Assembly: GCF_964030655.1 (NCBI RefSeq)
Contig: NZ_OZ034915.1
Location: 558,001 to 622,000 of the forward strand
Reading direction: 5' to 3'
DNA from: Spiroplasma endosymbiont of Poecilobothrus nobilitatus
GTDB lineage: Bacteria > Bacillota_I > Bacilli_A > Mycoplasmatales > Mycoplasmataceae
DNA: 64,000 nt
Part shown: positions 10,568 through 19,694 of the stretch, one piece after another
How positions within the stretch are numbered: the first letter of the stretch is position 1
Layout of the letters: each line of letters begins with the position of its first letter
Made by a program: the position numbers and the translations under genes
The notes under the pieces: generated by a model
Database searches by the model: none
Seen by the model: only the letters and a program-made list of their open reading frames with translations
What the model was told of the DNA's origin: nothing

Positions 10568-11472
10568 AAATAGATCCAAAACAAATTACTATTATTGCTG
10601 TTGGACCATTAGTGACAACAAATTTTGCTCTTGAACTTAAAAAGTTAGTTGGTAAGAAAGCATTGTATTATTATGATGGCTCAGCCCCAATTGTAACAAA
10701 AGCTGGAATTGATTTTTCAAAAGCATATTATGGCGCACGACATTCAGAACAAAAAGATTATATTATTTGTACATTAACAGAAGATGAGTTTAATCAATTA
10801 GTTACAGAATTAGTAAAGGCAAAACGAGCTCCTATTGCGGATTTTGAAAAATATTTTAGAGGTTGTCAACCAATTGAGATTATGGCACAAACATCACGAA
10901 AAATTCTTTTGAATGGACCAATGAGTAGTAATAATCTAACAGACAAAAATGGTAAGCAGCCATTTGCAGTGGTTCAATTACGACAATATAATGTCATTGA
11001 TAGTTTATATAATATCGTAGGTTGACAGACAAATTTAACATGGCCAGAACAAAAACGAATTATTACACAATTTATTCCAAGTTTAGCAGAAGTAGATATT
11101 GTTCGATATGGAGTCTTACATAAAAATAATTATATTAATTCACCAAAAGTTTTAAATCAATTTTTACAATATAAACAAAATAATAATATTTTTTTTGCTG
11201 GTCAAATTATTGGTGTAGAAGGTTATTTAGAATCGGTGGCAGCAGTTTTATTATGTGCTTTAAATGTATATCAATATGTAATGGATTTACCATTAATTAA
11301 ATTTCCTTCAGAAACTGTGTTGGGAGCATTAGTCAACTATGTTACAAATCCAAAACAACGATATTTAAAACCAACGAAAGCAAATCTTGGCATTATGCCA
11401 ACTTTAACAACTAAGTTTAAAAATAAAACAGAGAAAAATTTAGCACTTTATTCTCGGGTAATAAAAAAATAA
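10568..11472 (+). pseudogene. trmFO: trmFO, 3' part
   Basis: Continues the protein interrupted at 8198, from IDPKQITIIAVGPLVT to ALYSRVIKK. It includes the TrmFO C-terminal block (AGQIIGVEGYLESVAA, LGALVNYVT) and two TGA-Trp. The frame is open here, so decay is confined to the 5' part and the insertion. With no start signals of its own it is unlikely to be expressed usefully. Confidence 0.92.
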
Positions 11473-11502
11473 AAGAAACTATTAAAAAATATCAAATTAA
11501 AT

Positions 11503-11508
11503 TATAAT
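11503..11508 (+). promoter_or_regulatory. Candidate -10 box for rlmB
   Basis: TATAAT 61 bp before the rlmB start, in the gap after trmFO. No convincing -35. Confidence 0.35.
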
Positions 11509-11568
11509 ACTTATAAAGAAATTTATTAATATTGGTTATGGATAATAAAACAGGAAAAGGAAGAAAAT

Positions 11569-12303
11569 ATGCAAGAATATATATACATTTACGGAATTAA
11601 TCCTGTTGTGGAGTCATTACTAAATCCAGCAGTGAAAATTAATAAACTCTATTTATTACCACAAGGGAAAAAAAATGATTATTATTTGAAACTAGCTAAA
11701 AGTCGTCAAATTAAGGTTGTATTTTGTTCAACAGATAAAATGACAACTCTTGTACAAACTAGTAAGCATCAAAGTTTGGTATTGGAAATTTGAAAGCCAG
11801 AAAATTATTCATTAACTGCAATAACAACAAAAGCATTACAAAATAATCACCCATTTTTATTAGTCCTTGATCAAATTTCTGACCCACATAATTTTGGGGC
11901 AATTTTGCGTACTTGTGATTTGTTTAATGTTGATGGGGTTATTATTCTAGATAAACGCCAGGTTGATATTAATGCTACTGTTGCCAAAACATCTGCAGGT
12001 GCTTTTAATTATGTTCCAGTTTGTCGAGTAAATAATTTAACTAATGCAATTGAATATTTAAAAAAACAAGGGTTTTGAATTTATGCAACAAGTTTAACTA
12101 CAACAGCCCACAATGTAAGTGAATTAAAATATGATACGCCAATTTGTCTAATCGCAGGTAATGAAGGAACAGGGATTAGCACAAAGTTATTAAAGCATTC
12201 TGATTTTAATATTTATATTCCAACAACAGGTCATCTTGATTCTTTAAATGTATCGGTTGCTAGTGCTATTTTAATTTATCAAATTAAAATGTTGCAACAA
12301 TAA
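11569..12303 (+). CDS. rlmB: 23S rRNA 2'-O-ribose methyltransferase of the TrmH/RlmB family
   Basis: SPOUT-class enzyme that methylates a ribose in 23S rRNA (G2251 in E. coli). 244 residues. N-terminal substrate-binding domain starting IYGINPVVESLL, then the SpoU core with motif 1 (LDQISDPHNFGAILRTCD), motif 2 (IAGNEGTGIS) and motif 3 (IPTTGHLDSLNVSVASAI). Position next to cysS and a sigma-like gene matches rlmB (yacO) of Bacillus. Ribosome site GGAAGAAA before ATG 11569. Confidence 0.92.
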
Positions 12304-12337
12304 AATTTAATTTAGAAAGGATTTGACTATTATTACG

Positions 12338-12779
12338 ATGAATGAATATTAATTACTTTATTTATTTCAAGAAGGCCATAATCAAACAGCATTATTTAGT
12401 TTATATAAATTATATGTGCCATTTCTAGAAGAAGTTAAGCGCCGAACTTTTTATAAATATTTTGGTTTACCAATTGAATTAGCTGATTTAGAAAGTTTAA
12501 AGTATTTTTCAGTATTAGAAAGTGCCAAAATGTATAATCCCCATTCGTCAAAAAAATAAAAGACTTTATTTTTCAACGTTACACATGAGATATTCATAAA
12601 CAAATTCGTCAATTTTTTAATTTAAAAAATAGAGTTTTAAATTATTACATTAAATTAACTAATGAAAATATTACTAATCAAGATGATAATTTTTCAAATA
12701 AAATTGCTTGTTTTGATGAACAAAAACAAATTATTAAAATATTTTATCAACGATTATCACCATTAGAAAAAGAAATATT
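12338..12779 (+). pseudogene. Sigma-factor-like gene (sigH position), 5' part, broken
   Basis: Reads NEY, stop, LLYLFQEGHNQTALFSLYKLYVPFLEEV..., a sigma-70 region-2-like helical start, then loses frame in a run of seven A (12550-12556) and continues in another frame through QRYTWDIHKQIRQFF to RLSPLEKEI. The gene lies between rlmB and rpmG-secE-nusG, exactly where Bacillus keeps sigH. It has an early TAA, a frameshift and the IS-B insertion at 12780. The sigma assignment is from locus and region-4-like remnants, not a strong match. Confidence 0.65.
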
Positions 12780-12813
12780 CTTTAATTTTGTAGAAAACTC
12801 TTGATATTTATAA

Positions 12814-12837
12814 AATATACCTAAAATTAGGTATATT
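12814..12837. terminator. Hairpin in the IS-B leader
   Basis: AATATACCTAA, 2-nt loop, TTAGGTATATT: a perfect 11-bp inverted repeat 25 bp before the transposase start and 34 bp inside the element. All five IS-B copies keep it. It could stop transcription entering from outside or hide the ribosome site in read-through RNA. Confidence 0.6.
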
Positions 12838-12861
12838 CTTAATATAAGAGGTGAATAATTA

Positions 12862-13821
12862 ATGGAAAAAATAATTGAAGAATTAATAAATAGTTTAACA
12901 GATGATCAATTTTTAGAATTTCATGAAAAAGTCAAAAAAGAAGCAGAATTAATTAAAAAACAAAAACGCTTAAATGAAATTGCCCAAAAATTTAGGGATA
13001 AAGGTATTAAATGTCCTAATTGTCAATCTTTTTATTGTGTTAAAAATGGTCATAATCCTGAAGGAAAACAAAAATATTTATGCAAAAAATGTCGTGCTAG
13101 TTTTGATGCTTTTCGTGATCATTTTACGTATTGAAGTCATTTAAATTATGAACAGTGAAATTTATTGATTCAAATTTCATTATTAGGCCAATCTAGTAAA
13201 ATGATTTCCCACTTTATTAAAACATCACCGAAAACTGCTTGATATAATCGCCAAAAAATAATGAAATCAAAACAATTAGAAAACATCCAATTAAAATTTA
13301 AAACGTTAAATGGCCAAATTAAAATCGATGAAACATTTATTAAAGAAATCCACAAAGGTAATTTTAAAGATAAATTTGATAAAAGAAAAATTCATCTTGA
13401 TTCATTTTCAACCAACACTAAATGTTATGTTCAAATGGCTGTTGATAGCAATAATAATATTTATGTTAAATCAACCAACACAAAACGATTACAAAAACAG
13501 TGAATTATTGAAAATATTAATAAACAATTAATCAAAGAAAATTCAATTATTATTTCTGACATGCAACCATTATATTTATTAGTAGCAAAACAAACAAATT
13601 ATATTTTATTAGCAACTAAAACTAGTACAAATCCTGATGCTAGTTATCGGAAGTTAAATAAAATTAGTAAATTACAATCAAATCTTAAAGAATCCTTAAT
13701 TCATTATCATGGCTTAGGTTTCACGAACATTCAAAATTATTTAAATCTCTGAAAATGAAAATACCAGCATAAAGGTTTAACGCCAAACCAACAATCATCG
13801 GTATTATATTTTAACGTATAA
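12862..13821 (+). CDS. IS-B transposase, intact (IS1/IS1595-type zinc ribbon, DDE-type core)
   Basis: 319 residues with six TGA-Trp codons. A helical N-terminus (residues 1-45) is followed by a zinc ribbon with CPNC at about 50-53 and CKKC at about 74-77, a helix-turn-helix segment (SLLGQSSKMISHFIK), and a DDE-type core starting KIDETFIK (about residue 154), then ISDMQPLYLL (about 232) and a C-terminal FTNIQNYLNLWKWKY. The zinc ribbon plus DET is typical of the IS1/IS1595 superfamily; the exact family should be confirmed by profile search. Ribosome site AAGAGGTGA. Confidence 0.88.
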
Positions 13822-13921
13822 AAAAGTTAAATAACAATATTAAAAGTTTATATAATTTTCTTTTAAAGTTATCATATTGATGATTTTTTTATTTCATCAA
13901 GAGTTTTCTACAAAATTAAAA

Positions 13922-14056
13922 GAAATATTTCGGTTATGATTTGCTGGTGAAAATATTTATAATATTCACCACTTATTAGAGTTAAATTATCGTCAAGTTG
14001 ATAATGCAATGCAACGAATTATGCAAAAAACAAGAGATTTTTACAAAAATAGTTAA
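13922..14056 (+). pseudogene. Sigma-factor-like gene, 3' part
   Basis: After the duplicated GAAATATT the frame continues FRLWFAGENIYNIHHLLELNYRQVDNAMQRIMQKTRDFYKN. This resembles sigma region 4 or another helix-turn-helix in which a recognition helix follows YNIHHLLELN. It ends at TAA 14056, 54 bp before rpmG. It cannot be joined to its N-terminus, so the gene is dead. Confidence 0.65.
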
Positions 14057-14109
14057 TTAAGTATATGAATATTATTATTAATATACTATAATTAATTATG
14101 GTGAATATT

Positions 14110-14259
14110 ATGCGCGAAAAGATTATATTAGTATGTTCAGAATGTTTAAATCGAAACTATACAACATTTAAAAACAAAATGACACAAAAAGAACGATTAG
14201 AAATAAATAAGTTTTGTAAAACATGTAATAAACATACTAAACATAAAGAAACAAGGTAG
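14110..14259 (+). CDS. rpmG: 50S ribosomal protein L33
   Basis: 49 residues, standard length. Zinc-binding CSEC near residue 9 and CKTC near residue 38 (the zinc-bearing L33 form), with the family start [18 protein letters not shown]. An ATG 12 nt upstream is in frame, but 14110 gives the usual MREKI start. Heads the rpmG-secE-nusG set. Confidence 0.92.
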   Translation: MREKIILVCSECLNRNYTTFKNKMTQKERLEINKFCKTCNKHTKHKETR

Positions 14260-14268
14260 GTGTTTGCA

Positions 14269-14706
14269 ATGAAAAAAAATAAAAAATCAAAAAAGAACGT
14301 TAAAACTGTTTTAACAAAAAAAGAAAAAAAAGCGTTAAAAATTCAAAAGAAAAATGAGAAAGCAGCGCTAATTTTTCAAAAAAAAGCAAGTAAAACAGCG
14401 CCAATTCAAGTTGGGGCAAAAAAAGTAAGCACAACACCAGAGGTTGTTGAAAATGGTGAGCAAATTAAAAAAGGTCTTTTTAAGCGTAAAAATTCAAATA
14501 AAAGTAAAAAAACAAATTGAAAATTAGCTTTTCGTGAATTTCCTGTCAAAATGGCAAAAGAAGTCACAAGAATTCGATGAACAAGTAAGGGTAGTTTAGG
14601 GCACAAGTTTTTAATCACAATTTTATTTATTACTGCTTTTGCGGTGTTTTATTTAGTATTAGATTTAGTTTTACATCATTTACTAACTGTTGCTCGCATT
14701 ATATAA
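14269..14706 (+). CDS. secE: Preprotein translocase subunit SecE
   Basis: Essential clamp subunit of SecYEG. 145 residues: a very basic N-terminus of about 85 residues (KKNKKSKKNVK...), then the amphipathic region KMAKEVTRIRWTSKGSL and one C-terminal membrane helix (FLITILFITAFAVFYLVLDL). The basic extension makes it longer than the 60-70 residues of most Gram-positive SecE, as in other mollicutes. ATG 14269 sits 6 nt after AGGTAGGTG; an in-frame GTG at 14260 is less likely. Confidence 0.92.
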
Positions 14707-14737
14707 TAGATAAGTTTAAAAGGAGTAAAGTAAAGTA

Positions 14738-15391
14738 ATGTTAGGAAAAAACACAATAACAGATGAAATCATTGATAATGATAAAAGTGAAGACATAGAA
14801 ACTTTAGAAGATGTTACAAAGTACCCTGGAAAATGATATGTAATTAATTGTTATTCTGGACATGAAGACCGTGTTCGCGATGACTTAATTCAACGGGTAG
14901 AATCATTAAATATGAAAGACGTTGTTTTTGATATTAGAGTTGTAAAAGAGACAGTTTCAGCCAAAAAAGGTGGAAAACTAATAGAAAAAGAAAAAAATGT
15001 TTATCCAGGTTATATTTTTATTAATATGATTATGAATGATGAAGCTTGATATATTGTTCGGAATACAACAGGGGTTACTGGATTTATTGGCTCATCAGGG
15101 CGAGGAACAAAACCTTTTCCTTTAACAGATAAAGAAGCAAGGACAATGCTTTCAAAATCATTGGCAGTTAAAAAAACAGCAACACAGCAAGGAAAAAAAG
15201 TTAAAAAAGTATTTGTGGCAAACTTTGAAGTTAATGATTATGTTCGAATTTTATCAGGAACTTTTACTGATATGGAAGGACAAGTAACAAAAATTGACAC
15301 TTCAAAAGGGATTGCGATAGTAAATTTAGAAATGTTTGGTCGTTTGACACCTACTGAAGTTGAATTTGACCAATGTGAAAAAATTGGTTAG
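14738..15391 (+). CDS. nusG: Transcription termination/antitermination protein NusG
   Basis: 217 residues. NGN domain from KWYVINCYSGHEDRVRDDL (about residue 32) to TGVTGFIGSSG, then a C-terminal KOW domain with VNDYVRILSGTFTDMEGQV. About 30 acidic residues precede the NGN domain. Ribosome site AAGGAG 14 nt before ATG 14738. A terminator follows directly. Confidence 0.95.
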
Positions 15392-15394
15392 GTT

Positions 15395-15434
15395 AGCATA
15401 GCAAATTAATATTAATTTTTGTTATGCTTTTTTT
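15395..15434 (+). terminator. Terminator after nusG
   Basis: AGCATAGCAAA pairs with TTTTTGTTATGCT and is followed by T7. The glycosylase ATG starts 4 bp later, so the U-run overlaps its leader. Confidence 0.75.
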
Positions 15435-15437
15435 AAA

Positions 15438-16028
15438 ATGATAAATGTAAACCGTTTAACTGAGGATACTTTTTTTATGCGAAATGCTGTTGTTGCACGC
15501 GAACTATTAGGAAAATATTTAGTTCGAATTATTGATGGGAAAAAAATTATTTGTAAAATTATTGAAACTGAAGCTTATGATAGACCGGAAGATGATGCTA
15601 ATCATGGTTTTAACAATAAACGTAGTTCTCGTAATGAAACACTTTTTTGAAAAGGTGGCTTTGCACATTTTTTTCTCATTTATGGGATGTATCATTGTTT
15701 TAATATTGTTACTGACCAAGTTGATTTTCCAAGTGCAGTTTTATTATGCGATGGTGAAATTATTATTGATGAAACTGTTCCTAACTTTGTTTCAACACCA
15801 CGGTTAGCAAATGGTCCCGGAAAGTTATCGCGCTATTTAAAAAATACTAAAGCTGATGATGGCCTTTCTCTGCTAGAAAGTTCGGTTTTATATCTTGATG
15901 AAGATACAGCACCAACTGCAATTGAAATTACAACTACACCACCGGTCAACATTGAGTATGCAACAAATTTTAAATTAAAACCATATCGATTTTATATTAC
16001 AGATCATAAAGCAGTTTCAAAAAAATAA
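15438..16028 (+). CDS. DNA-3-methyladenine glycosylase (AAG/MPG family)
   Basis: Base-excision repair enzyme removing alkylated purines. 196 residues, normal for the bacterial AAG fold. Recognised from ARELLGKYLVR, the catalytic-Glu motif IIETEAYDRPEDDANHG, RNETLFWKGGFAH, YGMYHCFNIVT and RLANGPGKLSRYL. Two other methionines lie downstream but the family start is at 15438. No Shine-Dalgarno is visible within the terminator arm, so translation may be weak. It repairs alkylation, not 8-oxoguanine. Confidence 0.9.
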
Positions 16029-16037
16029 GAGGTTAAA

Positions 16038-16651
16038 ATGAATAAAGCAAAAAAAGCAGAAATTTGAAAGGTTCACCGGGAATTTACTTATCTTGAGATT
16101 AGCAATATGGGGGGCGTGTTCGTAATATTGTTGTAACAAAGAAAGTTAAGAAATTAAAGAAACCAAAAAACACTAATTATTATTTAATTTGTCGTAGTGA
16201 AGACGGAAAAACAAAAACAAGACCATTACATAAGTTGATTGTTGAGTTATTTATTGGTTCAGTTCCGCCAAATATGACAATTGATCATATTAATGGTAAT
16301 CCTCGTGATAATCGAGCAGAAAATTTAGAAATAGTTTCAAAACGAGAAAATACAATTCGGCAAATTAGGATGTGATCACATCCGCATAGTTTTTATAATC
16401 GATATTTAGTGGAAGCACATAGTGAGAAACGATGAATGTATCGTGGTGAACTATATAATTGAATTGAAATCTTAAAACTATTACATTCTCAAGGAATTAT
16501 TTACTATCAAGTGAAATGAAAAGGAAGTAGTAAAGGGCGAATTGGTCAATTACCAAATGGTGAAACAATTATGCGTGTCAAAAATATTGATTCTAATAAT
16601 GATGAAAATGATGATGATTTTAAAAAAAACTATTATGTTGTTTATTCATAA
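16038..16651 (+). pseudogene. NUMOD4/HNH endonuclease, frameshifted
   Basis: The N-terminus EIWKVHREFTYLEISNMG matches a NUMOD4 DNA-recognition motif, and RPLHKLIVELFIGSVPPNM, then TIDHINGNPRDNRAENLE, is a typical HNH nuclease core. Such free-standing homing-type nucleases are common in phages. The reading frame slips at a run of six G (16109-16114): before it the frame is M-G-G, after it VRNIVVTKK. One G lost or two gained would restore about 204 residues. It sits 10 bp after the glycosylase gene. Its last codons lie inside the following terminator. Confidence 0.75.
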
Positions 16652-16661
16652 TAGTTTTTTT
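16622..16661. terminator. Strong bidirectional terminator
   Basis: AAAAAACTATTATG, loop TTGTTTATT, CATAATAGTTTTTT: a 14-bp perfect stem with A and T runs on both sides. It separates the converging HNH gene and pncA and holds both stop codons. Confidence 0.9.
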
Positions 16662-17163
16662 AAAAAGTAATTTGTGGTTTAAATCCAGCACTAGCATTTA
16701 AGTCAATAATACCATGATAGTTTAATTTAATAGCATCAACAAGCGTTGCTGACATACAAACATCTATAGCAACACCAACAATGACCAAGTTAGTAACCTT
16801 GTGTTCTTGAAGAAATTCATGTAATCCATTTGAAGTATGATTATCACTAAAAAAACCACTGTAGTTATCAAAATCTTGTTGTGTTCCTTTTAAAATAATA
16901 TGGTCAAATTGAGATGTAGTTAATTTATATAACTCACTGCCAAATGTATTTACAATGCAATGCGGACCTCATTTAGCAAACGAACAATGATTATTAGGAT
17001 GAAAATCTTTTGTTGCAATAACTAAATCACCATTATGATGAAATTCATCAATTAAAGCAACAATTTTTTCATATAATTTTTCTGCCCCCGGAACATATAA
17101 TGCTCCCTTAGAATCAACAAAGTCATTTTGATAATCAACGACAATTAAAGCTTTTTTGTTCAT
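16660..17163 (-). CDS. pncA: Nicotinamidase (isochorismatase fold)
   Basis: Hydrolyses nicotinamide to nicotinate for NAD salvage. 167 residues. Catalytic Asp10 in VVDYQNDF, metal ligands in ATKDFHPNNH (Asp53, His55), Lys in ILKGTQ (about residue 95) and nucleophile Cys in VGVAIDVCMSAT. The only housekeeping gene on the minus strand here, transcribed away from rsmG. The ribosome site AAGGAG lies before ATG 17163. Confidence 0.92.
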
Positions 17164-17217
17164 TTTATACTCCTTTTAATTATTTCTTAAATATTTATAT
17201 ATTACCATATATATTGT

Positions 17218-17223
17218 TATAAT
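17218..17223 (+). promoter_or_regulatory. Extended -10 promoter for rsmG-parAB
   Basis: TGTTATAAT gives a TGn-TATAAT extended -10 box, 35 bp before the rsmG start, in the divergent gap between pncA and rsmG. Confidence 0.55.
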
Positions 17224-17258
17224 GTTAAAAGAAATTAAAAATTATGGGGGGGATATTG

Positions 17259-17957
17259 ATGATTAAATTAATTAAAACAGCGTTACCAGAATTAGAAATT
17301 AGACCTGAGCAAGAAAAACAGTTACAATTATATTATCAATATTTAGTTGAACAAAACCAAATTATGAATTTAACTACAATTATTAACGAAGACGAGATTT
17401 ATCTTAAACATTTTCTTGATTCAGGATTATTATTAAAAGAATTCTCATTTTCAAAGGATATGACAGTTAGTGATGTTGGTAGTGGCGCTGGTTTTCCGGG
17501 GCTTGTTTTAAAAATTCTTTGTCCAACAATTAAATTAACAATTATTGAAGCATTAGAAAAACGATGCTTATTTTTACAACGATTAGTGATGAAGTTGCAA
17601 TTAAGAAATGTTGAAATTATTCATGCTCGAGCAGAAGAATATAGTCGAGAGCATGCTGAGTTTTTTGAACTTGTTGTTTCTCGTGCTGTTGCTAATTTAG
17701 GAATGCTTTTAGAATTAGTAGTGCGAATGGTTAGAACATCGGGAAGGATTATTTGTTATAAAGGGCAAAATGTTAGGGTTGAATTACAAGCAGCGCAAAA
17801 AACTTTATCAGTTTTAAATTTAAAATTAGAAAAAATTCAACATGAAACAATTCCACAACTTGGTGAACGGAACATTTGTTATTTTATTAAGACAGGGGCA
17901 ACTGCAGAACCATATCCCCGTCGGTTTAATCAAATAAAAAAATTTCCAATTGGATAA
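17259..17957 (+). CDS. rsmG: 16S rRNA (guanine-527-N7)-methyltransferase
   Basis: 232 residues. SAM-binding motif VSDVGSGAGFPGLVLKI at about 71-87, an acidic ribose-contacting residue in IIEALEKRCLFL, and VSRAVANLGML. ATG 17259 is chosen over the in-frame ATG at 17244 because GGGGGGAT at 17246-17253 then sits at ribosome-site distance. Next to parA/parB as in many Gram-positive chromosomes. Confidence 0.94.
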   Translation: MIKLIKTALPELEIRPEQEKQLQLYYQYLVEQNQIMNLTTIINEDEIYLKHFLDSGLLLKEFSFSKDMTVSDVGSGAGFPGLVLKILCPTIKLTIIEALEKRCLFLQRLVMKLQLRNVEIIHARAEEYSREHAEFFELVVSRAVANLGMLLELVVRMVRTSGRIICYKGQNVRVELQAAQKTLSVLNLKLEKIQHETIPQLGERNICYFIKTGATAEPYPRRFNQIKKFPIG

Positions 17958-18016
17958 AGTGTTATATAATAATAATGTATAAAATTATCAGATGCAACGG
18001 AACAGAAAGGACAATT

Positions 18017-18787
18017 ATGGGAAAAATTATTGCAATCACAAACCAAAAAGGTGGCGTTGGTAAAACAACAACTTCGATTAACTTAGCGGCCGGATTGGCA
18101 CGTACTGGACGAAAAATTTTATTAGTTGATATTGATCCCCAAGGAAATGCAACAACAGGGACAGGTGCTAATAAAGAAGAAATTCATGAAAGTATGTATG
18201 ATGTTTTAGTTGGACAAATCCCATTAAAAAATATTATTATCTCAAATATTATGACTAATGTTGATTTAGCACCAGCAACCATTTCATTAGCGGGAGCAGA
18301 TATTTATTTGATGGAAAGAACAGAAGATAACCAAAGCATTTTATTGGAGCGGATTAAACCGGTTCGTGATAAGTATGATTTTATTTTAATTGATTGTCCT
18401 CCTTCTTTAGGGTTGATTAATCGAAATGCACTAGCTTGTGCTGATTCTGTTTTAATTCCAATTCAAGCAGAGTATTATGCTTTAGAAGGTTTGGCACAGT
18501 TATTAACAACAATTCATTTTGTACAAAAAATGTTTAATGAAAGTTTAGCAATTGAAGGAATTGTTTTAACAATGTTTGATTCACGAACAAAATTATCATT
18601 TGAAGTGATGACAGAAGTTAAAAAATATTTTAATGAAAAAGTTTATCGAACACATATTCCAAGAAATGTTAAAATTAGTGAATCACCATCACATGGTTTG
18701 AATATTTTTGAATATGATAAAGGTGGTGCAGGTGCAGTTGCTTATGAAGAATTAGCGAGAGAGGTGTTGGCAAACAATGGCAAGTAA
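18017..18787 (+). CDS. parA: Chromosome-partitioning ATPase ParA/Soj
   Basis: 256 residues. Deviant Walker A KGGVGKTT at 11-18, LVDIDPQGNAT, and Walker B FILIDCPPSLG. ATG 18017 follows GAAAGGA; an in-frame ATG at 17975 lacks a ribosome site. Its stop overlaps the start of parB by 11 bp, implying translational coupling. Lack of a plasmid-type N-terminal HTH and the location after rsmG argue for the chromosomal Soj. Confidence 0.94.
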   Translation: MGKIIAITNQKGGVGKTTTSINLAAGLARTGRKILLVDIDPQGNATTGTGANKEEIHESMYDVLVGQIPLKNIIISNIMTNVDLAPATISLAGADIYLMERTEDNQSILLERIKPVRDKYDFILIDCPPSLGLINRNALACADSVLIPIQAEYYALEGLAQLLTTIHFVQKMFNESLAIEGIVLTMFDSRTKLSFEVMTEVKKYFNEKVYRTHIPRNVKISESPSHGLNIFEYDKGGAGAVAYEELAREVLANNGK

Positions 18788-19673
18788 TACTAAGAGTCGA
18801 TTAAGTTCAAAAGGGCTAGATAAAATTTTTGGTGAAGGAATAAACGAAGTAATTAAAGGGATTGAAAGCAATGATGCATTAAAAGAGACAGCGAATGAAA
18901 TTGTATTAGCGGAAATTTTTCCTAATCCGCATCAACCCCGCAAAAATTTTAATGAAGAAGAATTAACAGAATTAGCACAGTCAATTAAAGAATATGGTTT
19001 AATTCAACCTATTATTGTGAAAAAAACGAATAATGGTTATTATTTAGTTGCTGGAGAGCGTCGTAGTCGGGCTGCCAAATTAGCAGGATTAACAACGATT
19101 CCAGCAATTGTTGTTGATTTTAATGATCAGCAGATGAAAGAAGTTGCTTTAATTGAAAACATACAACGGGTTGATTTAAATTCAATTGAAGAAGCTAATG
19201 CTTATAAAGAATTAATTGAGTTACTAGGATTAACCCAAGAAGAATTAGCACAACGAATTGGAAAATCACGAAGTCATGTCACAAATACGATGCGATTATT
19301 AAATTTACCAGCTGAAGCGCAAACCTTGTTATTAGAAAATAAAGTAACAATGGGGCAAGTTAAACCATTAATTAGTTTAAATGTTGACAAAAATGAATTA
19401 AAAAACATTATTAATAAGATTATTAATTTAAATTTGAATGCGCGTCAGGTTGAAGAATTAGCCAAAGAATATAATCCAAAAATAACGAAACCATTAATTG
19501 AAAATTCAGAGAAGGATTCATCAAAACGAGCTGTTAATGAATTTTTGGAAAATAAAATAATGCAAAAATTAGGAACAAAAGTAGTTATTGATACTGAAAA
19601 AATTGTTATCAAGTATACTGGAATTAAAGATTTAAACCGTATTTTAGAATTATTAGGTTTAATTGATGATTAA
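18777..19673 (+). CDS. parB: Chromosome-partitioning protein ParB/Spo0J
   Basis: 298 residues. N-terminal CTP-binding domain with IFPNPHQPRKNF and VAGERRSRAAK, the central helix-turn-helix (TQEELAQRIGKSRSHVTNTM), and a C-terminal dimer region (IVIKYTGIKDLNRILELLG). Binds parS and spreads with ParA. No parS-like 16-mer was noticed by eye in this window. Confidence 0.94.
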   Translation: MASNTKSRLSSKGLDKIFGEGINEVIKGIESNDALKETANEIVLAEIFPNPHQPRKNFNEEELTELAQSIKEYGLIQPIIVKKTNNGYYLVAGERRSRAAKLAGLTTIPAIVVDFNDQQMKEVALIENIQRVDLNSIEEANAYKELIELLGLTQEELAQRIGKSRSHVTNTMRLLNLPAEAQTLLLENKVTMGQVKPLISLNVDKNELKNIINKIINLNLNARQVEELAKEYNPKITKPLIENSEKDSSKRAVNEFLENKIMQKLGTKVVIDTEKIVIKYTGIKDLNRILELLGLIDD

Positions 19674-19694
19674 TTAATAGTAAGGAAGAACATA

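Larger units (their letters stand above)
12780..13921 (+). mobile_element. IS-B copy B2 (IS1595-like), intact
   Basis: 1142 bp, starting CTTTAATTTTG and ending CAAAATTAAAA, with the 8-bp duplication GAAATATT at 12772-12779 and 13922-13929. It interrupts the sigma-like gene. Ends and transposase are complete, so this copy may still move. Confidence 0.94.

Noticed and set aside
15519-15807. Alternative frames over the glycosylase gene
   Set aside because: They lack motifs and overlap the well-supported AAG/MPG reading frame.
17244-19673. Chromosomal origin next to parA/parB
   Set aside because: rsmG-parA-parB can mark oriC, but no dnaA, DnaA-box cluster or parS 16-mer was seen by eye in this window.
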